Of a DNA stretch of 64,000 nucleotides, positions 52,126 through 62,600 are shown piece by piece. Source of the DNA: Notamacropus eugenii (taxonomy: Eukaryota > Chordata > Mammalia > Diprotodontia > Macropodidae); assembly GCF_028372415.1 (NCBI RefSeq), contig NC_092875.1:432629877-432693876 (forward strand), read 5' to 3'. The notes under the pieces were generated by a model. That model did not search any database and was not told where the DNA came from. It worked only from the letters and a program-made list of their open reading frames with translations. The stretch's first letter is position 1, and every line of letters starts with the position of its first letter. The position numbers and the translations under genes are program-made.

Positions 52126-52384
52126 TCTTTACTCAGCTATTTCCTGCCCTGAAGCCTATTTCTGAGATGCTACATTCTAAATGGGTGGGTCCTCTGGAGA
52201 TCAGGCCTAGGAGGAACTAAACCACCTGCCTGGATATTCCTTGAGACCATGTCCATGTCCATGGACTCTCCTCATCCTCCTGCTCTGAGAACTGTAATCA
52301 AAATCAAACTGTTACGGTGTCTGGAAAGAGCTGGCTGCCCCAGTGTTCTGAGCACCAGACCAAAGGTCCCTTCTCTGACCACTG

Positions 52385-52510
52385 CTCCCCTACGTACCTT
52401 ATTTCCCCCTTTAAATGGAGCTCTTTGAGAGCAGGGACTGTCTTTTGTATTTTTAATCCTGAGTGCTTAGCAGTTTTGACACATAGCAAATATTTAATAA
52501 ATGCTTTTAA
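52385..52510 (+). repeat. L2 3' end
   Basis: ggagctctttgagagcagg, gactgtcttttgtattttt, atttaataaatgctttt. Confidence 0.8.
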
Positions 52511-52724
52511 TTCAAAACATACATTTATAGGTAGGTTCAAAATTTGTGCAAAATGGACACAATTTTGCATTTGACTTTAGAAAGGAGTGCAGTTACATCG
52601 ATCTACATCTTGAAGGCAACGAGTAATCATAAGAGATGGTGGTAAAGTTGAGAGAGAGAGGGCATTTCAGGCTTTGGGAGAGAGATCCTGGACTGAGAAA
52701 TGGAATGCCCTATTTAGAATGAGC

Positions 52725-52850
52725 ATAACCACAAGCAATTATTAAGTACTTTGTTGCACACTAGGGATACAAAGAAAAGAAAAAAAGTCTTTACCCTCAA
52801 GGATTTTACAATCTAACAAGGGGAGACAACATTCAACCATAACTATATAC
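52725..52850 (-). repeat. L2 3' end (antisense)
   Basis: caagcaattattaagtac, actagggatacaaag, taccctcaaggattttac, aaggggagacaacattc. Runs into a TATG/CACA microsatellite (52843-52905). Confidence 0.8.
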
Positions 52851-52905
52851 ATATGTGTGTAAGTATGTGTATATATGTACACATATGTGCATATACACAC
52901 ATACG

Positions 52906-53345
52906 CGGGGCAGCTAGGTGGTACAATGGAAGACTGTTACACTCCGAGTCAGAAGGACCTGAGTTTAAATCCGGCCTCAAGCACTTACCAGCTGTGTGAC
53001 CCTGGGCAAGTCACTTAACCTGTTTCCCTCATCTATAAAATGGAGATAGTGATGGCACCTCCCTCTGCAGGTTCTTGTGAGACTTTTTCACTAGGTGAGC
53101 CTGGGCAAGTCACATAACCTCTGCCTCAGTTTCCTTGTCTGTAAGATGGAGATAATGGCATGTACCTCCCAAGGTTATTGTGAGACTTATTAGCTGGGTG
53201 ACCCTGAGCAAACCACTTAATCTGTTTGCCTCAGTTTCTTCATATGTAAAAAGGAGATAAAACGACACCTATCTTCCAGGGTGGTTGTGAAGATGAAATA
53301 ATAACCGTAAAGCAACAAGTCATAACCAGTATGTGCTATTATTAT
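52906..53345 (+). repeat. Marsupial SINE with its core present three times in tandem
   Basis: Head ggggcagctaggtgg at 52907, then three successive SINE core/tail units of about 100 bp, anchored by gtgaccctgggcaag (52996), gtgagcctgggcaag (53095) and gtgaccctgagcaaa (53198), each followed by a 'cctcagtttc..tctgtaa' tail. Copies differ at many sites. Confidence 0.85.
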
Positions 53346-53519
53346 AACTATGTAGCCTCTGAGGCCCTTTCCAGCGCAATCCGTAAATGAACATTTTCTG
53401 CAATAGTAAAATATGTCTAGATCTTTATAGGAGCCATTGACACACTGGGGGAAAACCCAAACAAACCGACCCTGAGTTCAAATCCCACATGCGCCCGCAG
53501 GATCTGGGCGAAATCAGGA

Positions 53520-54150
53520 AGCCTCAGTTTCCTTAAACGTAACACGAGGGCGCCGGAGCGGATGCCCTCCGAGGCGCTTTCCCAGGGCTAGGGGCAGGGG
53601 CTGGAGATGCCCTTTCTGGGCCTGCCCAGCTTGGCTCGGGTCCTCCCTGGGCAGAGGCGAGGAGGGTGGGTCCCGCAGGCAGCCCCTCCCCCGCTCCCCG
53701 GGGCCCACCCCGCCCGCGGGCTCTGGGCAGATCCCGCGCAGTTCGCTGGAGGGAGCGGCTGCGGAGCGGAGCGCGGGCGTGGTCCCAGCGGGGGGCCGAG
53801 CGCGGAGCCGGGCGGGGGAGCGGAGCAGAGCGGGGCCGGAGCCGGAGCCGGCGCCGGCGCCGGACGGAGCGCGCGTGCGCAGCGGCCTCGGGGGACGGCG
53901 CCGCGGCCTCAGCCCAGCGACTCCGAGCTTCCAGTTCGCCCCAACATGGCCGCCGCCGCCCGCCTCCTGGCTCCCGGTAAGTGCGCCTCGGTCGTGGCCG
54001 GCGGTGCGGGCCGCTCCTGGGGCCGTGGGCCGCTCCTGGGGTCGTGGGCGGGGGCCGCGGGGCCCGGATGTCGGGGCTCCCCCCCGGGATGCAGACGAGC
54101 GCGGGCTGCGGAGTCCCAGGTCCTGGGTTCCAGTTCTGCCTCTGTCGCGA
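53520..54150 (+). promoter_or_regulatory. FECH: FECH CpG-island promoter and exon 1 region
   Basis: Very GC- and CpG-rich, no TATA box. Contains ccaccccgccc (53705-53715; Sp1/KLF type) and several gagc/ggag GC-rich direct repeats just upstream of the coding start. The start codon sits in aacATGgccgcc, which also fits a YY1 site. TSS not visible. Confidence 0.75.
53946..53976 (+). CDS. FECH: FECH coding exon 1 (ferrochelatase, transit peptide start)
   Basis: ATG at 53946 (strong context) encodes MAAAARLLAP plus one base, ending at ccg|gtaagt in phase 1, the same phase as human FECH exon 1. Human FECH starts seven codons earlier with MRSLGAN before MAAA; here those positions have no methionine, so the second human Met is the likely start. 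Ferrochelatase inserts Fe2+ into protoporphyrin IX at the matrix face of the inner mitochondrial membrane, the last step of haem synthesis. The start of the mitochondrial presequence (Ala/Leu/Arg-rich, no acidic residues) is encoded here. Confidence 0.9.
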
Positions 54151-55286
54151 GGAGTTGCCTCTTTCAGGACCTTGGTCACCCCCTCTGTAAAAGGAGGGCG
54201 GTGCTGCAGCCCTGCCAGGGGCGCCGTCACCGTGGGGCAGACCTGGGGAAGCTGAAAGGCTTTGGCGTTAGCACTGCAGGGACCGTGAGGGGCACACACT
54301 GGGGGCTTGCCCCCCTGGGGCTTACAGGAGTAATCCTAGACGGGATGGCACTCACTGCCGGGAGGGCCAGGACAAGCCTGCTACGGGAAGTGTAGTTTGC
54401 CCTGAGTCATTAAGGAGATTGGGGAAATCCCAGAGATGGAGATGAAGAGGAAGATCATTCCATGCCAGGGGCACAGCTGGGACAAAGGCTGGGAGGTGGG
54501 AGATGGAGTGTTGTGTGAGGAATACAGTGACTAGACCAGGATTTTAGAATGTGTGTGTGTGGCGGGGGTAGAGTGTTAAAAAAAAAAAAAAAGCAGAAAC
54601 CCAGAATGGTAGGAAATGTCTGATTGTGAAAGAATTTAAGGTTCAAACAGAAGACTTTATATTTCTGGGGAGCCACTGGAGTTTATTAACGCTTGACTTA
54701 GACGGTTATGGTCTTCAGCCCTGTTGGGGAGGAGGGGAAAGAAAAATGCAAGTGGAGTGATGCAATGACTCTTAGAGTTAGTGTAAACTATTCACTTTCC
54801 TGGATCTCATTTTCCTCATCTGTGTAATGATGACCTTTGAGGTTCATTCCGGCCCTAGCTGTTACGATCTCTTATGAACAGAGGGCTTTAGGCTGTTGTT
54901 GGAGGGTGAGCAGGAGGGGAGAGGTCCTTGTTGTTGGAGAATGGAAGTAAATATGTTATGAAACAGTATTCATTTACTGATAGTGCTTGCATTAGAAAAG
55001 CTTGGGAGCCCTGGTTGGGAGTAAGGGTTTTTAGAGTCATTTTATAGAGAGCCATCCTCCCTCATTACGCGGGTGTAGCAAATGTTTCTTCTGACAGCTG
55101 TGTGTGCCAGTGCGCCAAGCATGGAGACTTCCACATTTTATGTGTTGTAGTGTTGCTAGTTGGTTTCAGAAGCTAGGAAAATTCCTAGAGGCACCTGTTT
55201 GAATACACCAAGTGCCCGTTCTACCACTGAATCCTCTTTATAGTTTTTTCAGCCTAGAACTATCAAGTGCCTATTGTGCCCCAGGC

Positions 55287-55504
55287 GAAAGGCAGCATGA
55301 TGTGATGGGTAGAGATTCTGTTTGGGAGACAGCAAGAAATGAGTTTGAGTCTCTCTGAACCTCAGTTCCCTCATCTGTATTCTGAAGTTAATCACATTAT
55401 CAATCTACCTTACACATTTATTATAGGGATCAGATGAAATATTGTATGAGAAGTGCTTTGCAAGTCTTAAAACACTATATAAATGTGAGTTATTATTATT
55501 AGCA
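55287..55504 (+). repeat. MIR/THER1 SINE
   Basis: agtttgagtctctctgaac, ctcagttccctcatctg, tgctttgcaagtcttaaaac, tataaatgtgagttattatt. Confidence 0.8.
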
Positions 55505-55779
55505 TAGACATCCTACTAAGATTATAAATTACAAATTTCATACTTGGATTTTCCAAAGTGGATGAAATCATGGTCCCCTTCATTCCCTTTTTTATGATGG
55601 CCACTGGACCACTCCAGGTGCTGGACACACTGAGGGGTGGCAGTTCCTGCCTCTTTGTTTTTTATCCTGATCATCTAGCTCTGTGCCTTGTAGATAATAA
55701 GTGATTAAGAAATGTTTGTTGTCTCTAATTGAATTAACCAGTAATCCCTAAATTGCTAAATTGAATGGATGGTCTTCTC

Positions 55780-56225
55780 TTAATTCTCATTCTCCTTTAC
55801 CTCTCTGCATTCTGCATTCTGTTGCTCACCTTCTCCCCTTGGATATTCTCGATTCCCTTGATTTCTGTGACAGTAACCTTTAACCTCTCTGATTGCCCCT
55901 TCTTGATAGTATTATCTACCAGCTGCCCCTTTAGGGTGGGCAACTCCCCACTCCCCCCACTGTTCTGTCCTGAGCCCTTTTCTCTTCCTTATTATGATTT
56001 CTTCCTTGGAGGTCACTGATCTCATCTGCTCTGATGAGTTAAAGTATCACCTTTATGTAGATAATTCCCAAATTTATATGTCCAACTCTCTCTCTTGAAT
56101 GTCATCAGCTTCCTCCTAGATATCTCCTCCTGAATTTTCCATTGAAGTCTCAAATACATTATATCCAAAAACAGAGCTCATTTTTTCCCCCTAAACTTGG
56201 CCCTCCTACTTTTCTCTTTCTTTTG
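55780..56225 (+). repeat. L2 LINE, internal part
   Basis: Sense L2: gttctgtcctgagccc, cactgatctcatctgctc, tagataattcccaaattt, atgtccaactctctctctt, gatatctcctcctgaattt, caaaaacagagctcatttt. Confidence 0.75.
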
Positions 56226-56284
56226 AGAGCACTATTATCTTTTTACGTGGGAAAGACCAAGCACATAAAAATGCCTATTGTCCA

Positions 56285-56910
56285 GATTTCAAAATGAATT
56301 TGATTGGATACCAGATAGACCTTAGCTGTCCGTATATTTATCAGATGCAGACTGGACAGGTGGACTCTTGGTTGGATCTGGAATTAAACAGGAGGAGAAA
56401 AACTGGTTGGATTGCCTTTAAGAAATTGCGAACATTTTTTCCTGCTTCGCATGAAGGGAAAGGCCCATCTTTTTAATACAACCATTTTCCTGGTGTTGCC
56501 GTATGGTGATGAGTCATGGAATATACTTGCCTAGGAAGACAGAAGTGCTGAAGGACAGTAAGAGGAAAAAGTTTAAGAAGCCCTGATTCTAGAAAATAAG
56601 GGGCACACAGAGAAATGTTTGAGCAGGCTGAGCATGTAATCAATGAAGTAGAACTGGAGGAAAGACATTAGCGAGGAATTGTATGATAGGAGAAGAAAAT
56701 GAACTGGTCACATCTGGTGACACATGGAGAGGGTGGACAACAGGGGGCTCCACCACTGCCCTTTTGGTGTTAGGGGAGAGAGAAGAAACCCTTCGGCAGA
56801 TTTGGATGGACCTGTTACACAGAATGTAGGGGAGTACGTGGCTAAGAGTTACATAGGATGGACGAGGATGGACGCTGTGTGACCCGCATCATTGGAAGGA
56901 ACTTCCAAGT
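56285..56910 (+). repeat. RTE/BovB-type LINE, 3' end of the reverse transcriptase ORF
   Basis: Translation shows LNRRRKTGWIAFKKLRTFF and LVLPYGDESWNI, the C-terminal RT blocks of the RTE clade, with later pieces gaaatgtttgagcaggc, ggacaacagggggctcc. Decayed. RTE supplies the 3' end shared by the MAR1-type SINEs of this window. Confidence 0.75.
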
Positions 56911-57059
56911 AGATAATATCATACATCAGTTTAAGTATTTTATACTCATTTGTGTGTATGTTTTATACCCCAGCAATGGCATACTCTTTTAGATCAGGGA
57001 CTTTTCTTTGTGTCCTCCCAATCACAGGGCCTAGCGCATAGTAGGTACTTAATAGAGGA

Positions 57060-57225
57060 AGGGATCTTATAGCCCATTGAGTCCAACCCCCTCATTTTAT
57101 GGATGAGGAAACTGAGGCACAGAGACATTGAATAATTTACTCTGGATCATGCACTAGTAAATGTTTGAGGTGAGATTTTAACCCAAGTCTTTTTGACTCC
57201 AAATTCTGCACTACGGCTTGCCTCC
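57060..57225 (-). repeat. MIR-type SINE (antisense)
   Basis: gagtccaaccccctcatttt, atggatgaggaaactgagg, aacccaagtctttttgactc. Confidence 0.8.
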
Positions 57226-57409
57226 CCAAATGCTTGTTGGTTGATTGACCCAATGAAAATTACACATGTATGTGTTCTTTTGCCTCTTAAGGTGTTACTT
57301 TTATTAATCTGCAATCAGTGTTGTCTTGCAGATTCCATTAGAGGACAGCAACCATACCGCTATGAGACTGTTATGTTCAAGAAAGTGTTTGAGAAACACT
57401 TTTTTGGCT

Positions 57410-57525
57410 CATATCCTCTTTCTGTTTCTGTCTCTATCTCTCTGTCTCTGTCTTTGTCTCTCTGTCTAACACCCCTCCCACACACACACATATACACACA
57501 TGCAGACACACATATAGATATGAGA
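57410..57525. repeat. CT/TG then CA compound microsatellite
   Basis: tctgtttctgtctctatc-type runs followed by cacacacacatatacac. Confidence 0.9.
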
Positions 57526-57874
57526 TCCTCTGACTCTTCTGAAAAGCTGACCAGTCAGCGTGCCATCAATAGAGAGTAACTGAAAAGGATCAATATGCAA
57601 ACCTGTATGCCAGGTCTCTATTACAGACATAGATCACCTAGGGAATAAAGTGATGCTCTTTTTAGAATAGGCATAAAGACTCAGTAATGGTGTTGAGAGT
57701 TAGTAGTATTGAATTAACTCCCTCCCGCCCTTTAATGACATTTCCTATAAAATCATAAAAACTCTGCATTATAAGCCATGAAGTGATGCAGTATACTGCA
57801 GATTCTCTTATCCAGGCCACTATACTTAAAACAAAGTATCCACAAATATAAGCAATGAAGGTAGGAGGCCTTTA

Positions 57875-58065
57875 GTGCCAAAGATGTTAGGAGTTAAAAC
57901 TGCAAAGGAGCTTACAGACCATGTGGCCTAATCCTGTCACTTCAGAGATGAGGAAATTGACTGAAAGGAGGATGTAAATTGTCCAAGGTCACACAGTGGG
58001 TGGTAGCAGGGCTAAGATTTGAACCAAGTCCTCTGATCTAGTCAGTGCTTTTTCTTCTTGGTCAC
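57875..58065 (-). repeat. MIR-type SINE (antisense)
   Basis: gagatgaggaaattgactg, ccaaggtcacacagtggg, gatttgaaccaagtcctc. Confidence 0.75.
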
Positions 58066-58239
58066 AAAGGATATGAAAGAAATGCTCCACATTTTTAAAA
58101 ATTATGTAAACAGTAAAATGCTGAAACTGACTGTCCTTTTCTTGTGTATCAAAAGGAACTTTAAAAGAAGTCAAAATATGCTGTAGCATTTGAAAAATGA
58201 TCAAGTTCTCAAATTTTTATTATGATCTTCTAATTATTA

Positions 58240-59155
58240 AGTATCATTGAGAACATGTGAATGTCTCACAGATATCTTAAATTCAGCAAGGCCAAAATTG
58301 AACTCATTATTTTCCTCTAAAATCTCACCTCTACAGCCTGTTTCTGTTGAGGGTATCACATTTTTCCAGTCTCACAGGCACACAACCTGGGTGTCATCCT
58401 GGATTCCTCACTACTCTCGCCCTCCATATCCAATCTGTTGCCAAAACCTATAAATTTCACCTTTGTGAGATTTCTTGAATGTTCCACCTTATATCTACAA
58501 TATTACCACTACCCTGGTTCAGGCCTTCATCCCATACCTCGACTATTGCAGTAGCCTACTGCTTAGTCTGCCTGCCGTAAGTCTCTCCCTATTCAGCCAG
58601 AGGTTAACGTGATTTTCCTAAAGCTCTGGTCCAACCATGTTCTGCCCCCTATTCAAACGTCAAGAGTTCCCTATCGCTCCAGGATACAAAGTCCTCTATC
58701 ATTCATGCCCTTTGTAGCCTAGTTCTCTGCCAGATTTTCAGTCTTAAATCTTACATGTGCTAATTATACTCTGATCCAGTGACAGCAGCCTCTTCTTCCC
58801 TGAACAAGAACCTTCATTTCTCAGCTCTGAGCATTTTTTCTGACTGTCCCCATACCTGGAAGGTTCTCTTCTTGGCTTCCTTGACTTCCTTAAAGTCCTG
58901 GCTATTTCACTTTCTACAGGAATCCTTTCTATTCCTTAATAGGAATAGTGCCTTTGCTCTGTTGATTATTTCCTTTCTATCCTAAATATGGCTCTTTTGA
59001 ACGTATTTGTTTGCATGTTGTCTGCTGCATTAGATTGTGAGCTCCTTGAAAGCAGGGACTGCCTTGCCTTTCTTTGTATCTCCAGCATTTAACATAATTC
59101 CTGGCACATAGAAACTTAATGAATGCTTATTGACTGACTGATTGACCACCATATA
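58240..59155 (+). repeat. Long L2 LINE with 3' end
   Basis: Sense L2: aattcagcaaggccaaaat, ccagtctcacaggcac, caacctgggtgtcatcc, ccaatctgttgccaaaacc, then ctccttgaaagcagggac, cctggcacatagaaac and ttattgactgactg. Confidence 0.88.
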
Positions 59156-59561
59156 AGATCTTGACACTTTAGAGTGAGGGCTAAATCTAATTCAATGAAA
59201 TTAAATCAAGAAAAATGTAAAGTCCTACAGTGGTTCAAAAATTAACATCATGAGTATAAAATGGGGGAAAAATATGGTTATATGACAATTCATTTAAGAA
59301 GGAATTGATGATTTTAGAGGTCCAGAAGTGCAATGTGAATTGGCATTGGGACATGGGAGTCCTAAAAGCAGAGATCATATCACAGGAAGATCAGCAGAAG
59401 GAAGGATGTTGGGTCTGTAGAAGAGAGTGATAGTTGTATTTGAAGGGCTGACATTTGGATGAGGAAATAAGACTTGATCTACTTGGTCCCAGAAGGCAGA
59501 ACTAGGAGCAGTGGGAGAGAGTGTGTAGAGAGACAGATTAATGGGCTTGGTCCAAGAAAGG

Positions 59562-59880
59562 GCTTCTTAAGCTTTGGCAGTCTGGTGAAGTCTATGGACT
59601 GTTTCTCAGAATGATGGTTTTTTGTTTGTTTGTTTTTAAATTTGGAGGCAATGGGATTAAGGGACTTGCTCAGGGTTATACACCCAGTAAGTGTCTGAGG
59701 CTGGATTTGAACTCAGGTTTTCCCAACTCTGGGGCTGGTGCTCCATCCAATGAGCCACCTGGTTTTAAATGCATAAAATAAAATATGTAAGATTAGTAAG
59801 GAAACCTTTAGTGAATATAAAAATGTATAGATCTCCCATCCCCATAAAAAAATCTGCCCATGGACCCCAGGTTAAGAAAT
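59562..59880 (-). repeat. Family-A DNA repeat (copy with SINE insert)
   Basis: Left part gggcttcttaagctttggc and ctggtgaagtctatggac; right part taaatgcataaaataaaata to gacccc-aggttaagaa. Lies inside the CR1/L3. Confidence 0.65.
59618..59762 (-). repeat. Marsupial SINE (antisense) inserted in the family-A repeat
   Basis: Starts with a T-rich tail (gtttgtttgtttttaaa), then ggcaatgggattaaggg, aagtgtctgaggctgg, atttgaactcaggttttcc, ending catccaatgagccacctgg. Confidence 0.85.
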
Positions 59881-60639
59881 TGGCCTAAGAAAAAGTTTCC
59901 TAATAATTAGAACTACCAGAAGTGAAATGGCCTGGTTCAGGAGTGAGTTCCTCTTTATTAGAGAGAGCCCTTCAAACTAAGCCAAATTACCATTATTGGG
60001 GCTGTTTTGGAGGAGATACTTGTTCAAGGTACTTGTACAGGTTGGGCCAGGTGGCCTGTGATGCCTGTTACACCTCTGTGATTTTGTGGTAAGTTGTTGC
60101 TGTTGATTCAACCTCATAGCACCTCATATTTCAGTTTCTATTTTGAATCTGGTACAGTAATTTTGGATGGGTAGGTATATGAAGTTCCATATGAAGACTT
60201 GTAAAAATGACCCTCCAGTGAACGAGAGGAATCCATTTGCCTTCCTTACATGCTTCCCATCCCAGGAGGGGAAAAGCAAGTTAGGACAGTCCTGTTCTCT
60301 TGTTTCTGTTATGGTTCATAGGTTTACGAAGGCAGACTCATATTCTGTATCATAAGCAGGATCGGATTTATAGTACATTGGGTGAGTGAGTAAAGTGGCT
60401 AGAAAGTTTAACTCAGTACGTTCTCTTTTGACATAACCCTTGTTGGCTGATTACATATTAAATTAAAATTTGTCATTTATTTTGAATGAGTTGAGATTAC
60501 TTTAAATTCTTTTAGTTGATTTCCCTGACCTTTTTGTGAGGAGAGGCTACTTTTCTTTTCTCTAATCTTGAGATTCTTGGGCTGGAAGAAGCAGAACAAA
60601 ATGTACATTTATATTGTACTGTATGGTTCACAGAAGTAC

Positions 60640-60835
60640 TTTGAATTGAAATATATCTAGTGCTTCAATTAACCCTCATGTCTCTGTGAGATAGGTAGTA
60701 TGGGTTACTATTCCTATTTTATAGATAGGAATCTAAAATGAAGAGTAGTTAAGTAAGTTGCTCATCATACAGAGATGGATTCTAAACCTGGGACCTCTGA
60801 TTGCAGACTTCTCTCTTTCTGATGTGCTGGTGCCT
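60640..60835 (-). repeat. MIR (antisense)
   Basis: tgtgagataggtagtatgg, attttatagataggaatc, taagtaagttgctcatc, then ctgggacctctgattgc. Confidence 0.7.
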
Positions 60836-60891
60836 TTACTGACAGGAAGGTTCCTGAGAAGTGCAGTGTGAGGCCTCGTGGTTCAGGGAAG

Positions 60892-61040
60892 GAGTTCTTA
60901 ACCTTGTTTGTGTTGTGGAGCCTTTCGGCTGTGAACCCTTCTTAAAATAATGTTTATTACAAAAGGAACCACCGTATTGGAAATATAGTTATCAAACTAT
61001 TAAAAAAAAACAATCAACAACCACGTTCAAGAACCCCTGG
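60892..61040 (-). repeat. Family-A DNA repeat
   Basis: Inverted termini aaggagttcttaaccttg and caagaacccctgg; internal ttcttaaaataatgttt, gaaatatagttatcaaac. Confidence 0.65.
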
Positions 61041-61044
61041 TATA

Positions 61045-61235
61045 GTTGAAATTGTGCTGGACTTAAAATCAGGAGGCCTGGATAGTGACCTCCATGTGAC
61101 CATGGTCAAGTCGCTTAACTTTGAAGTCATTTTTCTCTTTCCTAAAATGGGAATAATAATGTTTGTGATACCTGAGAGTTGTTGTGAGGAAACCTACTTT
61201 GGAAACTTTAAGAAAGGTACTATGTAGTCGCTATT
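61045..61235 (+). repeat. MIR
   Basis: gtgctggacttaaaatcagg, ccatgtgaccatggtcaag, tcgcttaactttgaag, ctaaaatgggaataataatg. Confidence 0.75.
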
Positions 61236-62467
61236 GTTATAAAATTCCTGGGCAGAGTCAGGAAGGACGCTGGTGCTGACTGTGTCTGTTCCCCCTCTGG
61301 GACTCTTGGCAAACTGTGGAGAGGGGGATGTAGTAGAGAGAAGAGCGTGCAACCAATTTGGAAATCTGTTTGTGGATCCCTGCCTTTGGGAAAGAGAGAA
61401 TATTGTTTTAGTACCAAGTCAAATAATCCAGTTCCAAAATAATTTACCTTGATGCAACCTAGATATGCCTCCAAGAATAATCTGATTTAATTCATTCATA
61501 AAAGGGCCTTATAGCTGTTCTGGCCTCACTGAGAATTTGGTTAAACCACCTCACTCGTTTTAAAAGGTGCTTGCCTAAAATAAGCTGATGGTTGTATGTG
61601 CTGAGTTGAAAATTGTGACAGTCAGTAGGACCTGAGTTGAATTTCCCTGTGTCAGTTTATATTCTTCCATCCTCATTTAATGAGGTTTATATAATACAGC
61701 TTCCCACATGTGGATCTTTTGGGACTGAGCAGAGTCTGCTCTCAGTAGTCCAGATATGTCTTTCTTCCATAGTTTACGTATTTTAGTCACAAAAAAGGCA
61801 TGATTCCTCATCTTTCAAAAACTTGCAAATGATTTTAGGGGGCCAGTCTATTTTAGTGTGACTAGTTATTTCCTTGCTTCTGTACTAGAGAACAGAGGTG
61901 AGTCACATTTTAAAATGTGTTCATAACTCCTTTTCTTTTAATGCACAGAAAGTGTGGGGAAGATGCCAACACTGTTACCAACACTGACTCTCAGGGTAGG
62001 GTTAGAATGGGAGAGACTGAGCCAACTTTCATTTCATCAGCTTGAAGGCCAGTAGAAACAGGCCATGGGAACAAGTCAGCCTCATGGCATATCACACATA
62101 CCATGAGCCTGCTATGGGACTTAAACTTTGATTTTATTATAAATCCCAAGGGAGTGACGCTCTTTTGAGATTTAATAATAGAAAAACATTCAGCAATAGT
62201 TCAATCTGATTGAGCCAATCCATTATTTTATTTTCATAGGCTGACAGACAAGCAGAAATGTGATAACTAACTGAAATAAATGTAATTCTAGTTCTGAATG
62301 CCTTTTAAAATCCTTTTGTTTCCTGCAAAAGACAGTGAGGAAATGAATTTAGACTCCCCAAATCTCCACATTTATATAAGTCCAGGAACTATGTTCTTAG
62401 CACGCCTTTTCAAAGCAATTGCTTTCCAACCAGATTTCACACTAAATTTATTTAAATTTTATTGCAG

Positions 62468-62600
62468 TGTTGAAAAGCAGCAGGGGTGGCAGTCATGGGA
62501 GAAGCCATGGGCTGTGGAGGTGTCAGTCTGGCGCAGTGGAGACTACAACAACAACCACACACACGCAAAGAACAAAAGCTCAAGTTGAACCAGAGAAGAG
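62468..62600 (+). CDS. FECH: FECH coding exon 2 (end of transit peptide)
   Basis: Acceptor tttattgcag, donor agaagag|gtagga. Enters in phase 1 and leaves in phase 2, as in human FECH. Translation after the split codon: LKSSRGGSHGRSHGLWRCQ, SGAVETTTTTTHTQ, RTKAQVEPEK. The last part matches human KSGAAAAAVTTETAQ and AKPQVQPQKR. Rich in Arg/Ser/Thr with no early acidic residue, as expected of a matrix presequence. The TTTTTTHT stretch is longer than in human. The catalytic body (exons 3-11) lies beyond the window. Confidence 0.93.

Larger units (their letters stand above)
59160..60085 (+). repeat. CR1/L3 LINE interrupted by a DNA repeat that itself carries a SINE
   Basis: CR1/L3 5' side: taaagtcctacagtgg, ttggtcccagaaggcag, aactaggagcagtggg. 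It resumes after the insert at 59880 with gtttcctaataattag, tagagagagcccttcaaac, tgggccaggtggcctgtg. Confidence 0.75.
53977..62467 (+). other. FECH: FECH intron 1 (8.5 kb)
   Basis: gtaagt donor and attgcag acceptor. Contains the repeats listed below, plus MIR at about 54765-54885 and L2 ends at 55660-55740 and 56960-57050. No repeat recognised in 60090-60635 or 61240-62460. Confidence 0.85.

Noticed and set aside
53514-54395. Long open frames on both strands across the FECH CpG island (about 260 codons each)
   Set aside because: High GC depletes stop codons; composition is Pro/Arg/Ala/Gly low complexity and the frames overlap each other and FECH exon 1. No domain or splice support.
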